DNA of 64,000 nucleotides, from NCBI RefSeq assembly GCF_001279725.1, contig NZ_LGDE01000112.1, positions 1 to 64,000 on the forward strand, written 5' to 3'. The position numbers and the translations under genes were made by a program. The notes under the pieces are model-generated. The model was not told the origin of the DNA. It worked only from the letters and a program-made list of their open reading frames with translations, and ran no database searches. The stretch is from Streptomyces sp. WM4235 (lineage in GTDB: Bacteria > Actinomycetota > Actinomycetes > Streptomycetales > Streptomycetaceae). Below, piece by piece: positions 41,166 to 51,200 of this stretch (position 1 is the first letter of the stretch; the number at the start of each line of letters is the position of its first letter).

Positions 41166-41324
41166 GCCGTCTCCGTTTCGCCCGGCGCCACTGTGACGAC
41201 GGGACCTGGGCCCCGTCGCCACCGGTGTTCCGCTGCCGCTCCGAGTCGCGAGAGCTGCGACTGACACCGGAGCGGCAGGCCCGGGTTCCGACTCCCCGAC
41301 CGCCGTCGGCCCGGGGTCCGGATC

Positions 41325-42344
41325 TCAACCGAGGCGGGGCAGGACCTCGGCGCCCAGGCGCCGTACGTTCTCCTCCGTCGCGGCGAGATCGCCGGAGCCC
41401 TCCGTGAGCAGGGCGAACCGGGTGATGCCCGTGCGCTCCGCGGTCGCCGCCAGCCGGTCCGCCGCCAGTCGCGGCGTACCGACCGGGTGCAGGTCGCACA
41501 GCAGCTCCGTGTAGGCGACGGGATCGCGCATCGCGCGCTGCCGGCCGTCCACCGTCACGTGCGCGTCCAGCCCCTGCCGGAACCAGCCCGGCATCGCCTT
41601 CACCAGTGTTTCCCGGGCGTCCGCGGTCCGGTCCGCCAGCTGGCACACCCCCGCCGACACGTGCCCCGCCTCGGGGTCGTGACCGGCGTCCCGCGCGGTG
41701 CGCCGCCACAGCGCGACCATGTCAGCCTTGTCCTCGTCCCCGCAGTGCATGCCCAGCAGCATCGGCAGGCCCCGCTCGGCGGCCAGGCGCACCGATGCCG
41801 GGGAGGTGCACGCGACGATCACTTCCGGCCCCTTCCCGTCGCCGTCCAACGCCTCCGACGGACGCGGCACGACGGCCACCTCGCGGAAGGCGTACCGCTC
41901 GCCGACCGCCCCCACGCGCGGCTCGGACAGCCAGCGCCGCACCAGGTCCAGATCGTCCGGGAAGCCCTTCTCGTACGCGTCCAGACCGCCCCCGAACACC
42001 TCCAGGTCCACCCAGGGACCGCCGCGCCCCACCCCGAGGGTGAACCGGCCCCCCGAGGTGACGTGGAGCAGCGCCGCCTGCTCCCCGAGGGCCACCGGGT
42101 GCGTGCTCGGCAGCACGCTCACGGCCGTGCCCACCCGCAGCCGCCGGGTCCGTCCGAGCAGCAGGGCCGCGAGGGTCACCGCCGACGGGCAGACCCCGTA
42201 CGGCACGAAGTGGTGCTCGGCCAACCAGACCGAGTCCAGCCCGGCCTCCTCGGCCACCTCGGCGGTCCGCACCGCCCGGTGCAGCGCCTCCCCCTGCCCC
42301 TGGCCCGGGAACTGGGCCGCCAGTACAAACGCTCCTACGCGCAT
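41325..42344 (-). CDS. LLM-class flavin-dependent oxidoreductase
   Basis: 339-residue bacterial luciferase-like monooxygenase: MRVGAFVLAAQFPGQGQGEA, LDSVWLAEHHFVPYGVCPSA, VGTAVSVLPSTHPVALGEQA, RFTLGVGRGGPWVDLEVFGG. These form the TIM barrel that binds reduced FMN or F420. The substrate cannot be told from sequence. It is transcribed alone on the minus strand; a tandem 16-bp repeat lies about 65 bp before its ATG. Confidence 0.9.
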   Translation of the reverse strand: MRVGAFVLAAQFPGQGQGEALHRAVRTAEVAEEAGLDSVWLAEHHFVPYGVCPSAVTLAALLLGRTRRLRVGTAVSVLPSTHPVALGEQAALLHVTSGGRFTLGVGRGGPWVDLEVFGGGLDAYEKGFPDDLDLVRRWLSEPRVGAVGERYAFREVAVVPRPSEALDGDGKGPEVIVACTSPASVRLAAERGLPMLLGMHCGDEDKADMVALWRRTARDAGHDPEAGHVSAGVCQLADRTADARETLVKAMPGWFRQGLDAHVTVDGRQRAMRDPVAYTELLCDLHPVGTPRLAADRLAATAERTGITRFALLTEGSGDLAATEENVRRLGAEVLPRLG

Positions 42345-42407
42345 CGCCCTTAGCCTCCTCGCGGCCGGCGCGGCCTCCCCCAGGTGGACCGGCTCGGTGC
42401 CGTTTCA

Positions 42408-42439
42408 TGGCATCAACGTCTGATGGCAACAACGTCTGA
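42408..42439. promoter_or_regulatory. Tandem 16-bp direct repeat upstream of the LLM oxidoreductase
   Basis: TGGCATCAACGTCTGA is followed directly by TGGCAACAACGTCTGA (15 of 16 identical). It lies 64-95 bp upstream of the oxidoreductase start (minus strand), the usual position of a regulator site. On the minus strand the unit reads TCAGACGTTGnTGCCA. Confidence 0.5.
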
Positions 42440-42605
42440 CAAGTGCCAAAGGCACGGCCTGACCGGAAAGTTATTGGGATTGTCATGCCGCCCGACGCGT
42501 CGCGAGCCTTTCGGTCACCTTCCTCCGGACACCCTGCGGGTACCCGAGCTCGCTGCGCGTAGTCTGGGAGAAAGTCACTGCCGACCGCCCATCCGTGAGG
42601 TATAC

Positions 42606-42953
42606 GTGTCACCGCGCCACAACCGCCCCAGGGGCGGGGGGAATCCGTCCGACCGCTCGGACCCGGGCTCCGGGACGGGCTCGGGGGGCCTGGACCGGTT
42701 CGGTCTGGAGCAGACCGAGGAGTACCAGGGCGAGGAGTGGAAGGTCCGGCACGTCGCCGGCGCGAGCGCGGCGGGCAAGCGCTACCGCTGCCCCGGCTGC
42801 GACCAGGAGATCCCCTCCGGCACCCCGCACCTGGTGGCCTGGCCCGAGTACGGCGGCGTGGACGACCGGCGGCACTGGCACAAGGCGTGCTGGAACGCGA
42901 AGGACCGCCGCACCTCGCGGGTGCAGCGGTCCAGGAACGCGCCCCGGCACTGA
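42606..42953 (+). CDS. Small zinc-finger-like protein
   Basis: 115 residues. A disordered Gly/Ser/Asp-rich N-terminus (about 1-35) is followed by a candidate treble-clef zinc site: Cys62 and Cys65 in YRCPGCDQEIPSG, His75, and HWHKACW near residues 90-96 (His90/His92/Cys95). Related Streptomyces proteins are often listed as ATP/GTP-binding, but I see no P-loop. GTG at 42606, with GTGAGG upstream. It is convergent with the ABC exporter gene. Function unknown. Confidence 0.75.
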   Translation: MSPRHNRPRGGGNPSDRSDPGSGTGSGGLDRFGLEQTEEYQGEEWKVRHVAGASAAGKRYRCPGCDQEIPSGTPHLVAWPEYGGVDDRRHWHKACWNAKDRRTSRVQRSRNAPRH

Positions 42954-42964
42954 GTCCTGTCGGC

Positions 42965-42992
42965 GTCGGGTCGTACTAGTCGGGTCGTACTA
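42965..42992. repeat. Tandem 14-bp repeat over the ABC permease stop codon
   Basis: GTCGGGTCGTACTA occurs twice in direct succession (42965-42978, 42979-42992). The TAG stop of the permease on the minus strand falls in the second copy. Confidence 0.7.
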
Positions 42993-43817
42993 GACGTCCC
43001 TGCGGTCGACGATCACGTACGAGGCCGCCACCGCGGCGCCGGTCACCAGCAGGAGCAGGAGCATCTGGGGCAGGTCGCCGGGCACCCTCGTGTCCTCGCC
43101 CGTCGGCATGCCGAACAACTGCATCATCGCCACCGGGACGTTGTACTGGAGGACGATCTCCCCGATCCGGGCCGAGGCCTCCCAGTAGCTGAGCATCCCG
43201 CCGATCACCGGCGGCAGCGTGACCAGGCCGAGCATGAGGGTGATCGCCCCGGCGGAGTGCCGGACCAGCGCCCCGACGGCGAGGGCGAGCACCCCGAGCA
43301 GCGTGACGTAGGCGCAGCCGACGAGCGCGCCGCTCCACTCCCCGAAGGTGTGCGGTCCGGCGCCGGGGCCGCTGTGCACGGCCATCGCCGCGGAGGCGAC
43401 CACGAAGACCGAACCGACCGTCGCCGCCAAGGCCGTGGCGCTGAAGACGAGGTACTTCGCGGTGAGCACCCGGTGCCGGTCCGGGGCGGCGGTGAAGGTG
43501 GTGCGGACCAGACCGGTGCCGTGCTCGGAGGTGATGGTCAGGACGCCCAACACGATCACCGCGAGCTGGCCGACCAACAGGCCGAACAGCGCCGGGGTGG
43601 TGAACGGCATCGCGACGTAGTCCTCGTCCGCGGTCTGGGACACGAAGAGCAGTCCGATGCCGACGACGATCACCACCAGCGCCCCGAGGGTCCACATCGT
43701 CGAGCGCACCGAGGTCAGCTTCGTCCACTCCGACGCCACGGCGTGCCCGACGTGCGGCCGGGCGTCGTCGTGCGGCGCCCCGGGGACGGCTGGGGCGGTC
43801 GTGGTCGGGCCGGTCAT
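42990..43817 (-). CDS. ABC-2-type transporter permease (pair A)
   Basis: 275 residues with six membrane helices: TMWTLGALVVIVVGIGLLFV, PALFGLLVGQLAVIVLGVL, YLVFSATALAATVGSVFVVA, ALVGCAYVTLLGVLALAVGA, AGAITLMLGLVTLPPVIGGM, and LLLLLVTGAAVAASYVIV. Before the first helix is the family pattern VASEWTKLTSVRSTMW. ATG overlaps the ATPase stop by 4 bp (ATGA), so the two are coupled. Substrate unknown; homologues export peptides or antibiotics or act in resistance. Confidence 0.9.
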   Translation of the reverse strand: MTGPTTTAPAVPGAPHDDARPHVGHAVASEWTKLTSVRSTMWTLGALVVIVVGIGLLFVSQTADEDYVAMPFTTPALFGLLVGQLAVIVLGVLTITSEHGTGLVRTTFTAAPDRHRVLTAKYLVFSATALAATVGSVFVVASAAMAVHSGPGAGPHTFGEWSGALVGCAYVTLLGVLALAVGALVRHSAGAITLMLGLVTLPPVIGGMLSYWEASARIGEIVLQYNVPVAMMQLFGMPTGEDTRVPGDLPQMLLLLLVTGAAVAASYVIVDRRDV

Positions 43818-44926
43818 CGGGTGTCCTCGGGGTTGCTCTTGGCGGCGCCGGCCAGCTCGCCGGGGTTGCCGGGCATCAGGAAGGGCCGCTCGCCCGCGCC
43901 GGGCGGCGGGGGCGCGTAGAAGCCCGTCCGCGGCACCTCGGGGGCCGCGTCCGCCTCCCACTCCGGGACGCTCAGCGGTTCCGGTTCCCACAGCTCGGCC
44001 CGGGGGTCGTCGGTGGAGGTGTACTCGACGGAGGACTGGGTCATCCGCATGTAGGCCTCCTCCAGCGAGGCCCGGTGCGGTGACAGCTCCCACAACCGCA
44101 CTCCCGCCTCGTGGGCGAGGTCGGACAGCCGCGGCAGGTCCAGCCCGGTCACCCGGAGGGCGCCGTCCGGCTCCTGGAGGACCCGGCCACCGGCCTTGCG
44201 GAAGGCTTCACCGAGCGTGTCCCGGCCATCCCGATCGGTATCGGCCGCGCGCACCCGAGCGAATCCGGCCGAGTTGTGCGTGATGAACTCCTGGGTGCCC
44301 ATGTCGGCCAGCAGCCGACCCCGGCCGATCACGATCAGGTGGTCGGCGGTCAGCGCCATCTCGCTCATCAGGTGCGAGGAGACCAGGACCGTACGGCCTT
44401 CGGCGGCGAGCCGGCGCATGAGCGTGCGCACCCACAGGATGCCCTCGGGGTCGAGACCGTTGACGGGCTCGTCGAAGAGCAGCACCCGGGGGTCGCCGAG
44501 CAGGGCGGTGGCGATGCCGAGCCGCTGGCCCATGCCGAGCGAGAAGCCCTTCGTGCGCTGTCGGGCCGCGTCCTGGAGGCCCACGACGGCCAGTACCTCG
44601 TCCACCCGCTTCTCCGGGATGCCGGAGAGCTGGGCGACGGCCAGGAGGTGGGTGCGGGCGCGACGGCCCCCGTGCATGGCCTTCGCGTCGAGGAGGGCGC
44701 CGACGTGACGCTGCGCGTTCGGCAGGTCGCGGAACGGCAGGCCGTTGATGGTGACATGGCCGGAAGTGGGCCTGTCCAGGCCGACGATCATGCGCATGGT
44801 GGTGGACTTGCCGGAGCCGTTGGGCCCCAGGAATCCGGTGACGTGACCTGGCCTGACCTGGAAGGACAGCTGGTCGACGGCGGTCTTCGCGCCGAAGCGC
44901 TTGGTAAGGCCGACTGCCTCGATCAT
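43814..44926 (-). CDS. ABC transporter ATP-binding protein (pair A)
   Basis: 370 residues. Walker A LGPNGSGKSTTMRM, signature FSLGMGQRLGIATAL, Walker B VLLFDEPVNGLDPEG, H-loop VLVSSHLMSEM. After the ATPase core comes a C-terminal extension of about 80 residues rich in Pro and Asp (EPEPLSVPEWEADAAPEVP) of unknown role. Very similar in sequence to the pair B ATPase, showing a tandem duplication of the whole exporter. Confidence 0.93.
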   Translation of the reverse strand: MIEAVGLTKRFGAKTAVDQLSFQVRPGHVTGFLGPNGSGKSTTMRMIVGLDRPTSGHVTINGLPFRDLPNAQRHVGALLDAKAMHGGRRARTHLLAVAQLSGIPEKRVDEVLAVVGLQDAARQRTKGFSLGMGQRLGIATALLGDPRVLLFDEPVNGLDPEGILWVRTLMRRLAAEGRTVLVSSHLMSEMALTADHLIVIGRGRLLADMGTQEFITHNSAGFARVRAADTDRDGRDTLGEAFRKAGGRVLQEPDGALRVTGLDLPRLSDLAHEAGVRLWELSPHRASLEEAYMRMTQSSVEYTSTDDPRAELWEPEPLSVPEWEADAAPEVPRTGFYAPPPPGAGERPFLMPGNPGELAGAAKSNPEDTR

Positions 44927-45060
44927 GGTTCTGCCCCTTAGCAGGCCGGTACGACTCTCGCCCGTGTAAGGGTTAAGAGGATATCCAGTGTCCTACGGTT
45001 CCGTCTCGGCCGTCATCCCTGAGGTACCCCTGAGACCAACCCGAAGATCCCCCGTAGTAC

Positions 45061-45092
45061 GGCGGACGTCCGTCTCGGGACGGACATCCGCC
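45061..45092 (-). terminator. Terminator of ABC pair B
   Basis: GGCGGACGTCCGTC and GACGGACATCCGCC form a 14-bp stem with one mismatch and a 4-nt loop (TCGG), 44 bp past the permease B stop codon. Confidence 0.75.
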
Positions 45093-45135
45093 GGTACTCA
45101 CCCTCACGCGGGGGAGGCCGGGGCCGGCCACCCCG

Positions 45136-45924
45136 TCACGCGTCGCGCTTCCTGAGGACCAGGAACCCCGCGAGCACGGCGGCCAACGTCCACAGGGCCA
45201 TGATCCCGAAGCCGCCCCAGGGCCCGTAGGGCGGCGCGTCCCCGCCCGCCGCGCCCGGCGGGACGACCTGCATGATCCGGGAGCCGGCCTGATCCGGGAA
45301 GTACCGGGCCACCTTCCTGGTCGCCTCGACGGCTCCGAGGATGGAGGAGATCATCAGGAAGAACGGCATCAGCACGCACAGGGCGAGCATGGAACTGCGC
45401 AGCATCGTGGCGACGCCCATGGAGAACAGGGCGATCATGGCCATGTAGAGCCCGGCGCCGATCACCGCGCGCAGTACGCCGGGCTCGCCGATCCCCACGC
45501 TGCGCCCGCCCAGCAGGGCCTGTCCGAGGAAGAACGACAGGAAGCTGGTCGCGAGGCCCACGACCAGGGCCAGGGCGGTGGCGACGATGAGCTTGCCGAG
45601 CAGCAGGCTCCCGCGGCGCGGCACGGCCGCGAGCGAGGTGCGGATCATGCCCGAGCTGTACTCGGTGCCGACGACCAGCACCCCGAAGACGATCATGGCG
45701 AGCTGACCGAGGGCCATCCCGGCGAAGGCCGAGAGCGTCGGGTCGAAGGTGAGCTGCTCCTCCGGGCGCATGTCGTCGAACGAGGCGTTGATGAACGCGC
45801 AGATGCCGGCGCTCACGCCGACCGTGACCACGAGGGCGGCGATCAGCGTCCAGGTGGTCGAGGCCACCGTACGGATCTTGGTCCACTCGGACGCGAGGAC
45901 GGCGGGGAAATCAGCCATGATCAC
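45136..45924 (-). CDS. ABC-2-type transporter permease (pair B)
   Basis: 262 residues, six membrane helices: TTWTLIAALVVTVGVSAGICA, LGQLAMIVFGVLVVGTEYS, LIVATALALVVGLATSFLSF, AVIGAGLYMAMIALFSMGVA, LALCVLMPFFLMISSIL and GIMALWTLAAVLAGFLVL. Opens with VLASEWTKIRTVASTTW, shared with pair A. GTG at 45924 overlaps the ATPase stop by 4 bp; ATG two codons on is possible. Confidence 0.9.
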   Translation of the reverse strand: MIMADFPAVLASEWTKIRTVASTTWTLIAALVVTVGVSAGICAFINASFDDMRPEEQLTFDPTLSAFAGMALGQLAMIVFGVLVVGTEYSSGMIRTSLAAVPRRGSLLLGKLIVATALALVVGLATSFLSFFLGQALLGGRSVGIGEPGVLRAVIGAGLYMAMIALFSMGVATMLRSSMLALCVLMPFFLMISSILGAVEATRKVARYFPDQAGSRIMQVVPPGAAGGDAPPYGPWGGFGIMALWTLAAVLAGFLVLRKRDA

Positions 45925-46943
45925 TTCCCCTTCCGTTGTGCCGCGTCGTAGGAGGAGCCCCAGGCCGGTCCGGAACCGGGCGGGCCGGGGACCACGCCGG
46001 CCGCCCCGGGTTCGGGGGGTGCGGCGGCCGCTCCCGCCGCGTGGGCGTGGTACTCGACCGAGTCCGCCGTCATGCGCATGAACGCCTCCTCCAGGGACGC
46101 CCGCTGCGGGCTGAGCTCGTGCAACACGATCCCGTGCCGGGCCGCCAGCTCGCCGAGCCGCTCCGACTCCACGCCGTCGACCTCCAGCGTTCCGGTCGCC
46201 GGGACGGCGGTCGCGTCGATGCCCTCCGCGTGCAGGAGGTCCTTCAGTCGCTCCTGCTGGGGCGAGCGCACGCGTACGTAACTCCGTGAGTTCTGCCGAA
46301 TGAAATCGGCCATCGACAAGTCGGCGAGCAGCTTTCCCTGCCCGATGACCACCAAATGGTCTGCGGTCACCGCCATTTCACTCATCAGGTGAGAGGAAAC
46401 GAAGATCGTCCTCCCCTCCGCGGCCTGCGCTTTCATGAGATTCCTGATCCAGAGAATTCCCTCGGGGTCCAGACCATTGACGGGTTCGTCGAACATCAAG
46501 ATCTCCGGATCACCCAGCAGGGCGGCGGCGATTCCAAGCCGCTGCCCCATGCCGAGCGAAAATCCTTTCGACTTCTTCCGCGCCACCGCCGTCAGTCCGA
46601 CCTGGTCCAGCACCTCGGACACCCGACTCCTCGGGATCCGGTTCGACTGGGCCAGGCAGAGAAGGTTGTTGTACGCGCTGCGTCCGCCGTGCATGGCCTT
46701 CGCGTCCAGCAGGGCCCCGATGTGCGTGAGCGGCTCCGGCAGGTCCCGGTAGCGCTTCCCGTCGATCCGCACCCGCCCGGCGGTCGGATTGTCGAGGTCG
46801 AGCATCATGCGCATCGTCGTCGACTTCCCCGCCCCGTTGGGGCCGAGGAAGCCGGTCACCACCCCGGGTCTGACCTGGAAGCTGAGGTCGTCCACTGCCG
46901 TCTTCGCACCGAAGCGTTTGGTGAGGCCCTCAAGCTCGATCAT
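45921..46943 (-). CDS. ABC transporter ATP-binding protein (pair B)
   Basis: 340 residues: Walker A LGPNGAGKSTTMRMML, signature GFSLGMGQRLGIAAAL, Walker B ILMFDEPVNGLDPEG, H-loop IFVSSHLMSEM. Extension after the core carries ESERLGELAARHGI and Pro/Gly-rich sequence. Shares the opening MIELEGLTKRFGAKTAVDDL with pair A (MIEAVGLTKRFGAKTAVDQL). Upstream (46976-46990) is a small inverted repeat CACCT-CAAAC-AGGTG that could be an operator. Substrate unknown. Confidence 0.93.
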   Translation of the reverse strand: MIELEGLTKRFGAKTAVDDLSFQVRPGVVTGFLGPNGAGKSTTMRMMLDLDNPTAGRVRIDGKRYRDLPEPLTHIGALLDAKAMHGGRSAYNNLLCLAQSNRIPRSRVSEVLDQVGLTAVARKKSKGFSLGMGQRLGIAAALLGDPEILMFDEPVNGLDPEGILWIRNLMKAQAAEGRTIFVSSHLMSEMAVTADHLVVIGQGKLLADLSMADFIRQNSRSYVRVRSPQQERLKDLLHAEGIDATAVPATGTLEVDGVESERLGELAARHGIVLHELSPQRASLEEAFMRMTADSVEYHAHAAGAAAAPPEPGAAGVVPGPPGSGPAWGSSYDAAQRKGK

Positions 46944-47071
46944 GCGGCCACGCTAGAACGGCAGAGGGCCCCACGCCACCTCAAACAGGTGACACAAGGC
47001 CCTCGGTGCCAACCGTCCGGCGCAATGGCGTACAACGCCTACGCGCGCCGTCGTACTGGAGACTGCGCGTA

Positions 47072-48010
47072 CTAGCGGCTCTGCTGAGCCGGGACGCCAC
47101 GCGTGACCGGCTCGTCGTCGATCGGGGAGCCGGCCGCGGCCACGGCCGCACCGGTCAGCGTCGCCAGCATCTCGCGGACGTTGGTCAGCTGCGCGTTGAT
47201 CGAGTCGCGGCGGTTGGTGAGCGCCGCCAGCTCGCGCTCGGACTCGCTGCGGATCCGGTCGGCCTTCGCGTTGGCGTCGGCGACGATGTCCTCGGCCTGA
47301 CGCTGCGCGGTCTCCACGGTCTGGCGCGCGCGACGCTCGGCGTCGGTACGGAGCTTCTCCGCCTCCAGGCGCAGCTGCTCCGCGCGGTGCTCGATCTCCG
47401 CGAGACGCTTCTCCGCCTTGGCCTGACGCGAGGCCAGGTCGCGCTCGGACTGCTCGCGGCGCTTGGCCAGGTTGGTCTCGAAGTCCGCGGCGGCCTGGGC
47501 GGCCTTGGCGCGGGTCTCCTCGAAGAGCGCGTCGGCCTCCTCGCGCTTGGAGGCCGCGTCCTTCTGGGCCTCGGAGCGCAGGGTGGCGGAGTCGCCCTTG
47601 GCCTTCTCGACGATGCGGACGCCCTCGTCCTCCGCCTTCGACTTCCGGTCGGCGGCGAACGACTCGGCGTCGTTGCGCACCTGCTGGGCGGCCGACTCGG
47701 CCAGCTCGCGGTGCTGCTCGGCCGCGCGACGGGCCTCCTCGCGAAGGTCCTTCGCCTCCTCCTCGGCCAGTCGCAGGATCTTCTCGACCCGGGCACCGAG
47801 GCCGGCGTACGACGGCTCCGCGTCGCTCACCTGCGCCTGGGCGTTCTGCGTTTCGAGGTGCAGCTCCTCGATCCGCTTTTCCAGAGAGTTGATACGTCCT
47901 AGTGCGCTGTCGCGGTCGGAGACCAGCTTGGTAATGCGGTCGTCCACCTGACCGCGGTCGTAACCACGCCGCACGAGCTCGAAGCCGAAGGGGGAGGAAG
48001 TGTCGCTCAT
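47072..48010 (-). CDS. filP: FilP intermediate-filament-like coiled-coil protein
   Basis: 312 residues. The DivIVA-like N-terminal segment FELVRRGYDRGQVDDRITKL is followed by a coiled coil (about residues 28-285) rich in Glu, Ala and Arg (LEKRIEELHLETQNAQ; EEAKDLREEARRAAEQHREL; NRRDSINAQLTNVREMLATL) and a short unstructured tail. Matches S. coelicolor FilP (SCO5396), which forms filaments near hyphal tips and gives stiffness. Located directly downstream of scy, its known partner. ATG start. Confidence 0.93.
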   Translation of the reverse strand: MSDTSSPFGFELVRRGYDRGQVDDRITKLVSDRDSALGRINSLEKRIEELHLETQNAQAQVSDAEPSYAGLGARVEKILRLAEEEAKDLREEARRAAEQHRELAESAAQQVRNDAESFAADRKSKAEDEGVRIVEKAKGDSATLRSEAQKDAASKREEADALFEETRAKAAQAAADFETNLAKRREQSERDLASRQAKAEKRLAEIEHRAEQLRLEAEKLRTDAERRARQTVETAQRQAEDIVADANAKADRIRSESERELAALTNRRDSINAQLTNVREMLATLTGAAVAAAGSPIDDEPVTRGVPAQQSR

Positions 48011-48204
48011 GGGGTTCCTGTCGAATGAGACCGATGAGGTGCTACGTGAGGTGTTAGGGGAATCCTAGGCGCCCAGACGGCGTGTCATCGAGTCAATCCG
48101 CGTTTGATCTGGACAATGACACCCCTTTTGAGTGGCAAGGCGACAGAATGCTTGTCGCCCGTTCGCCTGAACCTCCATCAGGAGCACACATCTTCATGTG
48201 CTGA

Positions 48205-51200
48205 CTAGTTCTCTGACGACTTGCCACTCGAACGAGTGGAACCCGCCGCCGCACCGGCCTTCACGCCCCCCGCGCCCTGACCGCCGACCGTCGGCTTTCC
48301 GCCGCCCGAAGGCGCCTCGAATGATTCCAACGCCTCAAGAACGTCCTGGACACGGGAGATCTCCGCCTGAATGTCCTCGCGTCGACGCACCAGGACCTCC
48401 AGCTCGCGGCGGCCCTCGTCGACCAGTCGCTCGGCCTCCGCCTTCGCCTCGGCGAGGGTGCTTTCGGCCTCGCGCGTCACCTCGGCCTTCTTCTGCTCGG
48501 CCTCCTTGAGCAGCGCCTCCGCCTTGCGCACGGCGGCGATGCGGACCTTGCCGGCCTCGCTGCTCGCCTCCGACACCAGGTCCTTGGCCTTCTTGTCGGC
48601 CTCGACGCTCTGCTCGGTCGCCGCCCGCACCAGCTTGTCCACGCGCTCGCCCGCGGACTTCATCTGCTCCGCCGACTCGCGGCGGGCCCGCTCGTGCAGT
48701 TCCTCGACCTCGGACGCGACCCGGCCGCGCAGCTCCTCCGCCCGCTCCCTTATGGCGGCGGCGTCCGTACGCGCCCCGACCAGCAACTCGTTCGCGTCCG
48801 TACGGGCCTTCTCCACCGTGGAGTTGCCCTCGACGGTCGCCTCCGACGTGATCCGCGCGGCCTCCTTGCGGGCCGCGTCGACCATCGCGTCGGCCTGCTC
48901 CTCGGCCGCCGTGGTCGCGGCGAGGGCCTGCTGCTGCGCGTCGGTGGTGAGCCTCTCGGCTTCCGCCGAGGACTCCGTGATGAGCCGGTCCACCTGCTCG
49001 GCGGCCTCGCTGCGACGCTTGTTGGCCTCCTCGCGGGCCTCGTCGAGCAGCCGCTCGGACTCCGTACGGGCCTCCGCGCGGGTGCGCTCCGCCTCGGTCG
49101 CCGCCTCCGCCTTGACCCGCTCGGCCTCCGACCGGGTACGGGTCGCGTGCTCCTGCGCCGAGGACAGGGCCTCGGCGGCCTCCGTGCGCAGCCGTTCGGC
49201 CTCGGCGGCGGCCTCCCCGACCGTCCGCTCGTTGTCCTTGCGGGTCTCCTCGGTGAGCTTGTCCGCCTCGGCGGCCGCCTCGGTGATGAGCCGGTCCGCC
49301 TGTTCGGCGGCCTCGCTGCGACGCTTGTTGGCCTCCTCGCGGGCCTCGTCGAGCATCCGCTCGGAGTCCCGTTCGGCGCTCGCCAACGTCTCGTTCGCAG
49401 CCTCGGTGACCCGCTCGGCCTCCGCGGTGGCCTCGCCGATGATCCGGCCGCCCTCCTCGCGGGACTCGTCGAGGATCCGCGCCGCCTCGGTGCGCAGCCG
49501 CTCGGCCTCCTCGGCCGCCTCGCCGACCGTGAGGTCGTTGGCAGCCCGCGTCTCGACCGTCATGCGCTCGGTCTCGGCCGCGGCCTCGCCGATCAGTCGG
49601 GCGCCCTCGGCGCGTGCGTCGTCCAGGGTCCGTGCCGCCTCGGTGCGCAGCCGCTCGGCCTCCGTCGCGGCCTCGCCGACCGTGGCCGCGTTCGCCGCGA
49701 GGGTCTCCTCGGTGAGCTTGTCCGCCTCGGCGGCCGCCTCGGTGATGAGCCGGTCCGCCTGCTCGGCGGCCTCGCTGCGCAGCCGGTTGGCCTCGGAGCG
49801 GGCCTCGTCGAGCGTGCCCGCCGCCTCGGCGCGGGTCGCGTCGGCCGCGGCCTCGGCCTCGGAGGTGAGTCGGGCCGCCTGCTCGCCGGCCTCCTCGATC
49901 GTGGCCGCGTTCGCCGCGCGGGTCTCCTCGGTGTGCAGTTCGGCCAGTCGCGTGGCCTCGTCGACGATCCGGGTGCCCTCGGCGCGGGAAGCGTCCAGGG
50001 ACTCCGCGGCCTCGCCGCGGATCCGGTTGGCGTCGTCCCGGGCGTCCGCCCGGGTCCGGGCCGCGTCCCGCTCGGCCGCGGCCAACGCGTCGGTGGCCTC
50101 GGTGCGCAACCGCTGCGCGTACTCGGCGGTGTCGGTGCGCAGTTGTTCGGACTCGGCGATGGCGTCGCCGACCGTGCGCTCCGCGAGGGCCTTCGCGGCG
50201 TCCGTCTCGACACGGGCCTCGTTGCGCAGGCGGGTGGCGTCCTCGGACGCCCGCTCCCGCTCGGCGTGGGCGTCGGCGCGGACGCGTCCGGCCTCCTCCT
50301 CGGCTTCGTTCCTCGTGCGCTCGGCGGAGTGTTCGGCCGCGCTGCGCAGCCCGACGATCTCCTCCTCGGCCTGCTCGTGCAGCCCGGCCACGGCGTCCCG
50401 TACCTGCTGGGCGGTCGTCTCCGCGGCCGACACGACCTCGGACGCGCGCCGCTCGGCCTCCTCGGTCAGCCAGACCGCCTCGGCCTGTGCCTCCTCGGAA
50501 CGCTTGCGGGCCTGCGCCAGCAGTTCCTCGCTCTGCTCGCGGGCCTGGGCCCGCTCGTTCTCCGCGTCGGTGCGCGCCGACGCCAGCGTCTCCTCGGACT
50601 CCCGGCGACGCCGGGCGGCCTCCTCCTGCGCGGCGGCCAGCGCCTCCGCGGCCTCCGCGGCGACCCGCTCGGCGGCGGCCTTGGCCTCCGCGCGCAGCCG
50701 GTCGGCGGTCTCCTGTGCCTCCGTACGCACCCGCTCGGCCTCGGACTCGGCCTCGCCGCGCAGCCGCACCGCGACCTGCTCGGCCTCCGCGCGCACCTGG
50801 CCGGCGTCTTCCGCCGCGTCCGTGCGCAGCTGGTCCGCCTCCGCCTCCGACTGGGCCTGGAGGGTACGGATCCGCTCGGCGGCCTCGGCGCGCAGCCGGT
50901 CGCTCTCCTCCGTGGTCTCCCGGCGGATGTTCTCCGCCGAGGTCCGGGCGTCGCGCAGCGTCTGCTCGGCGTTGGTCAGCCGGTTCTCGGCGTCCGTGTG
51001 GAGCCGGACCAGTTCCTCGTCGGCCTCCGCCCGCTTCGCCGACAGCGCCTGCTCGGTCTCCTCGCGCCGGGCCCGCGCCGCCGCGTCGGCCTCGGCGCGG
51101 ACGGACTCCGCCTCCTCCTCGGCCTCGGCGCGCAGCCGCTCGGCCTCGGCGCGGGTGCGCTCCAGGGTCTCCTCGGCCTGCCTGCGCAGGGTGCCGGCCC

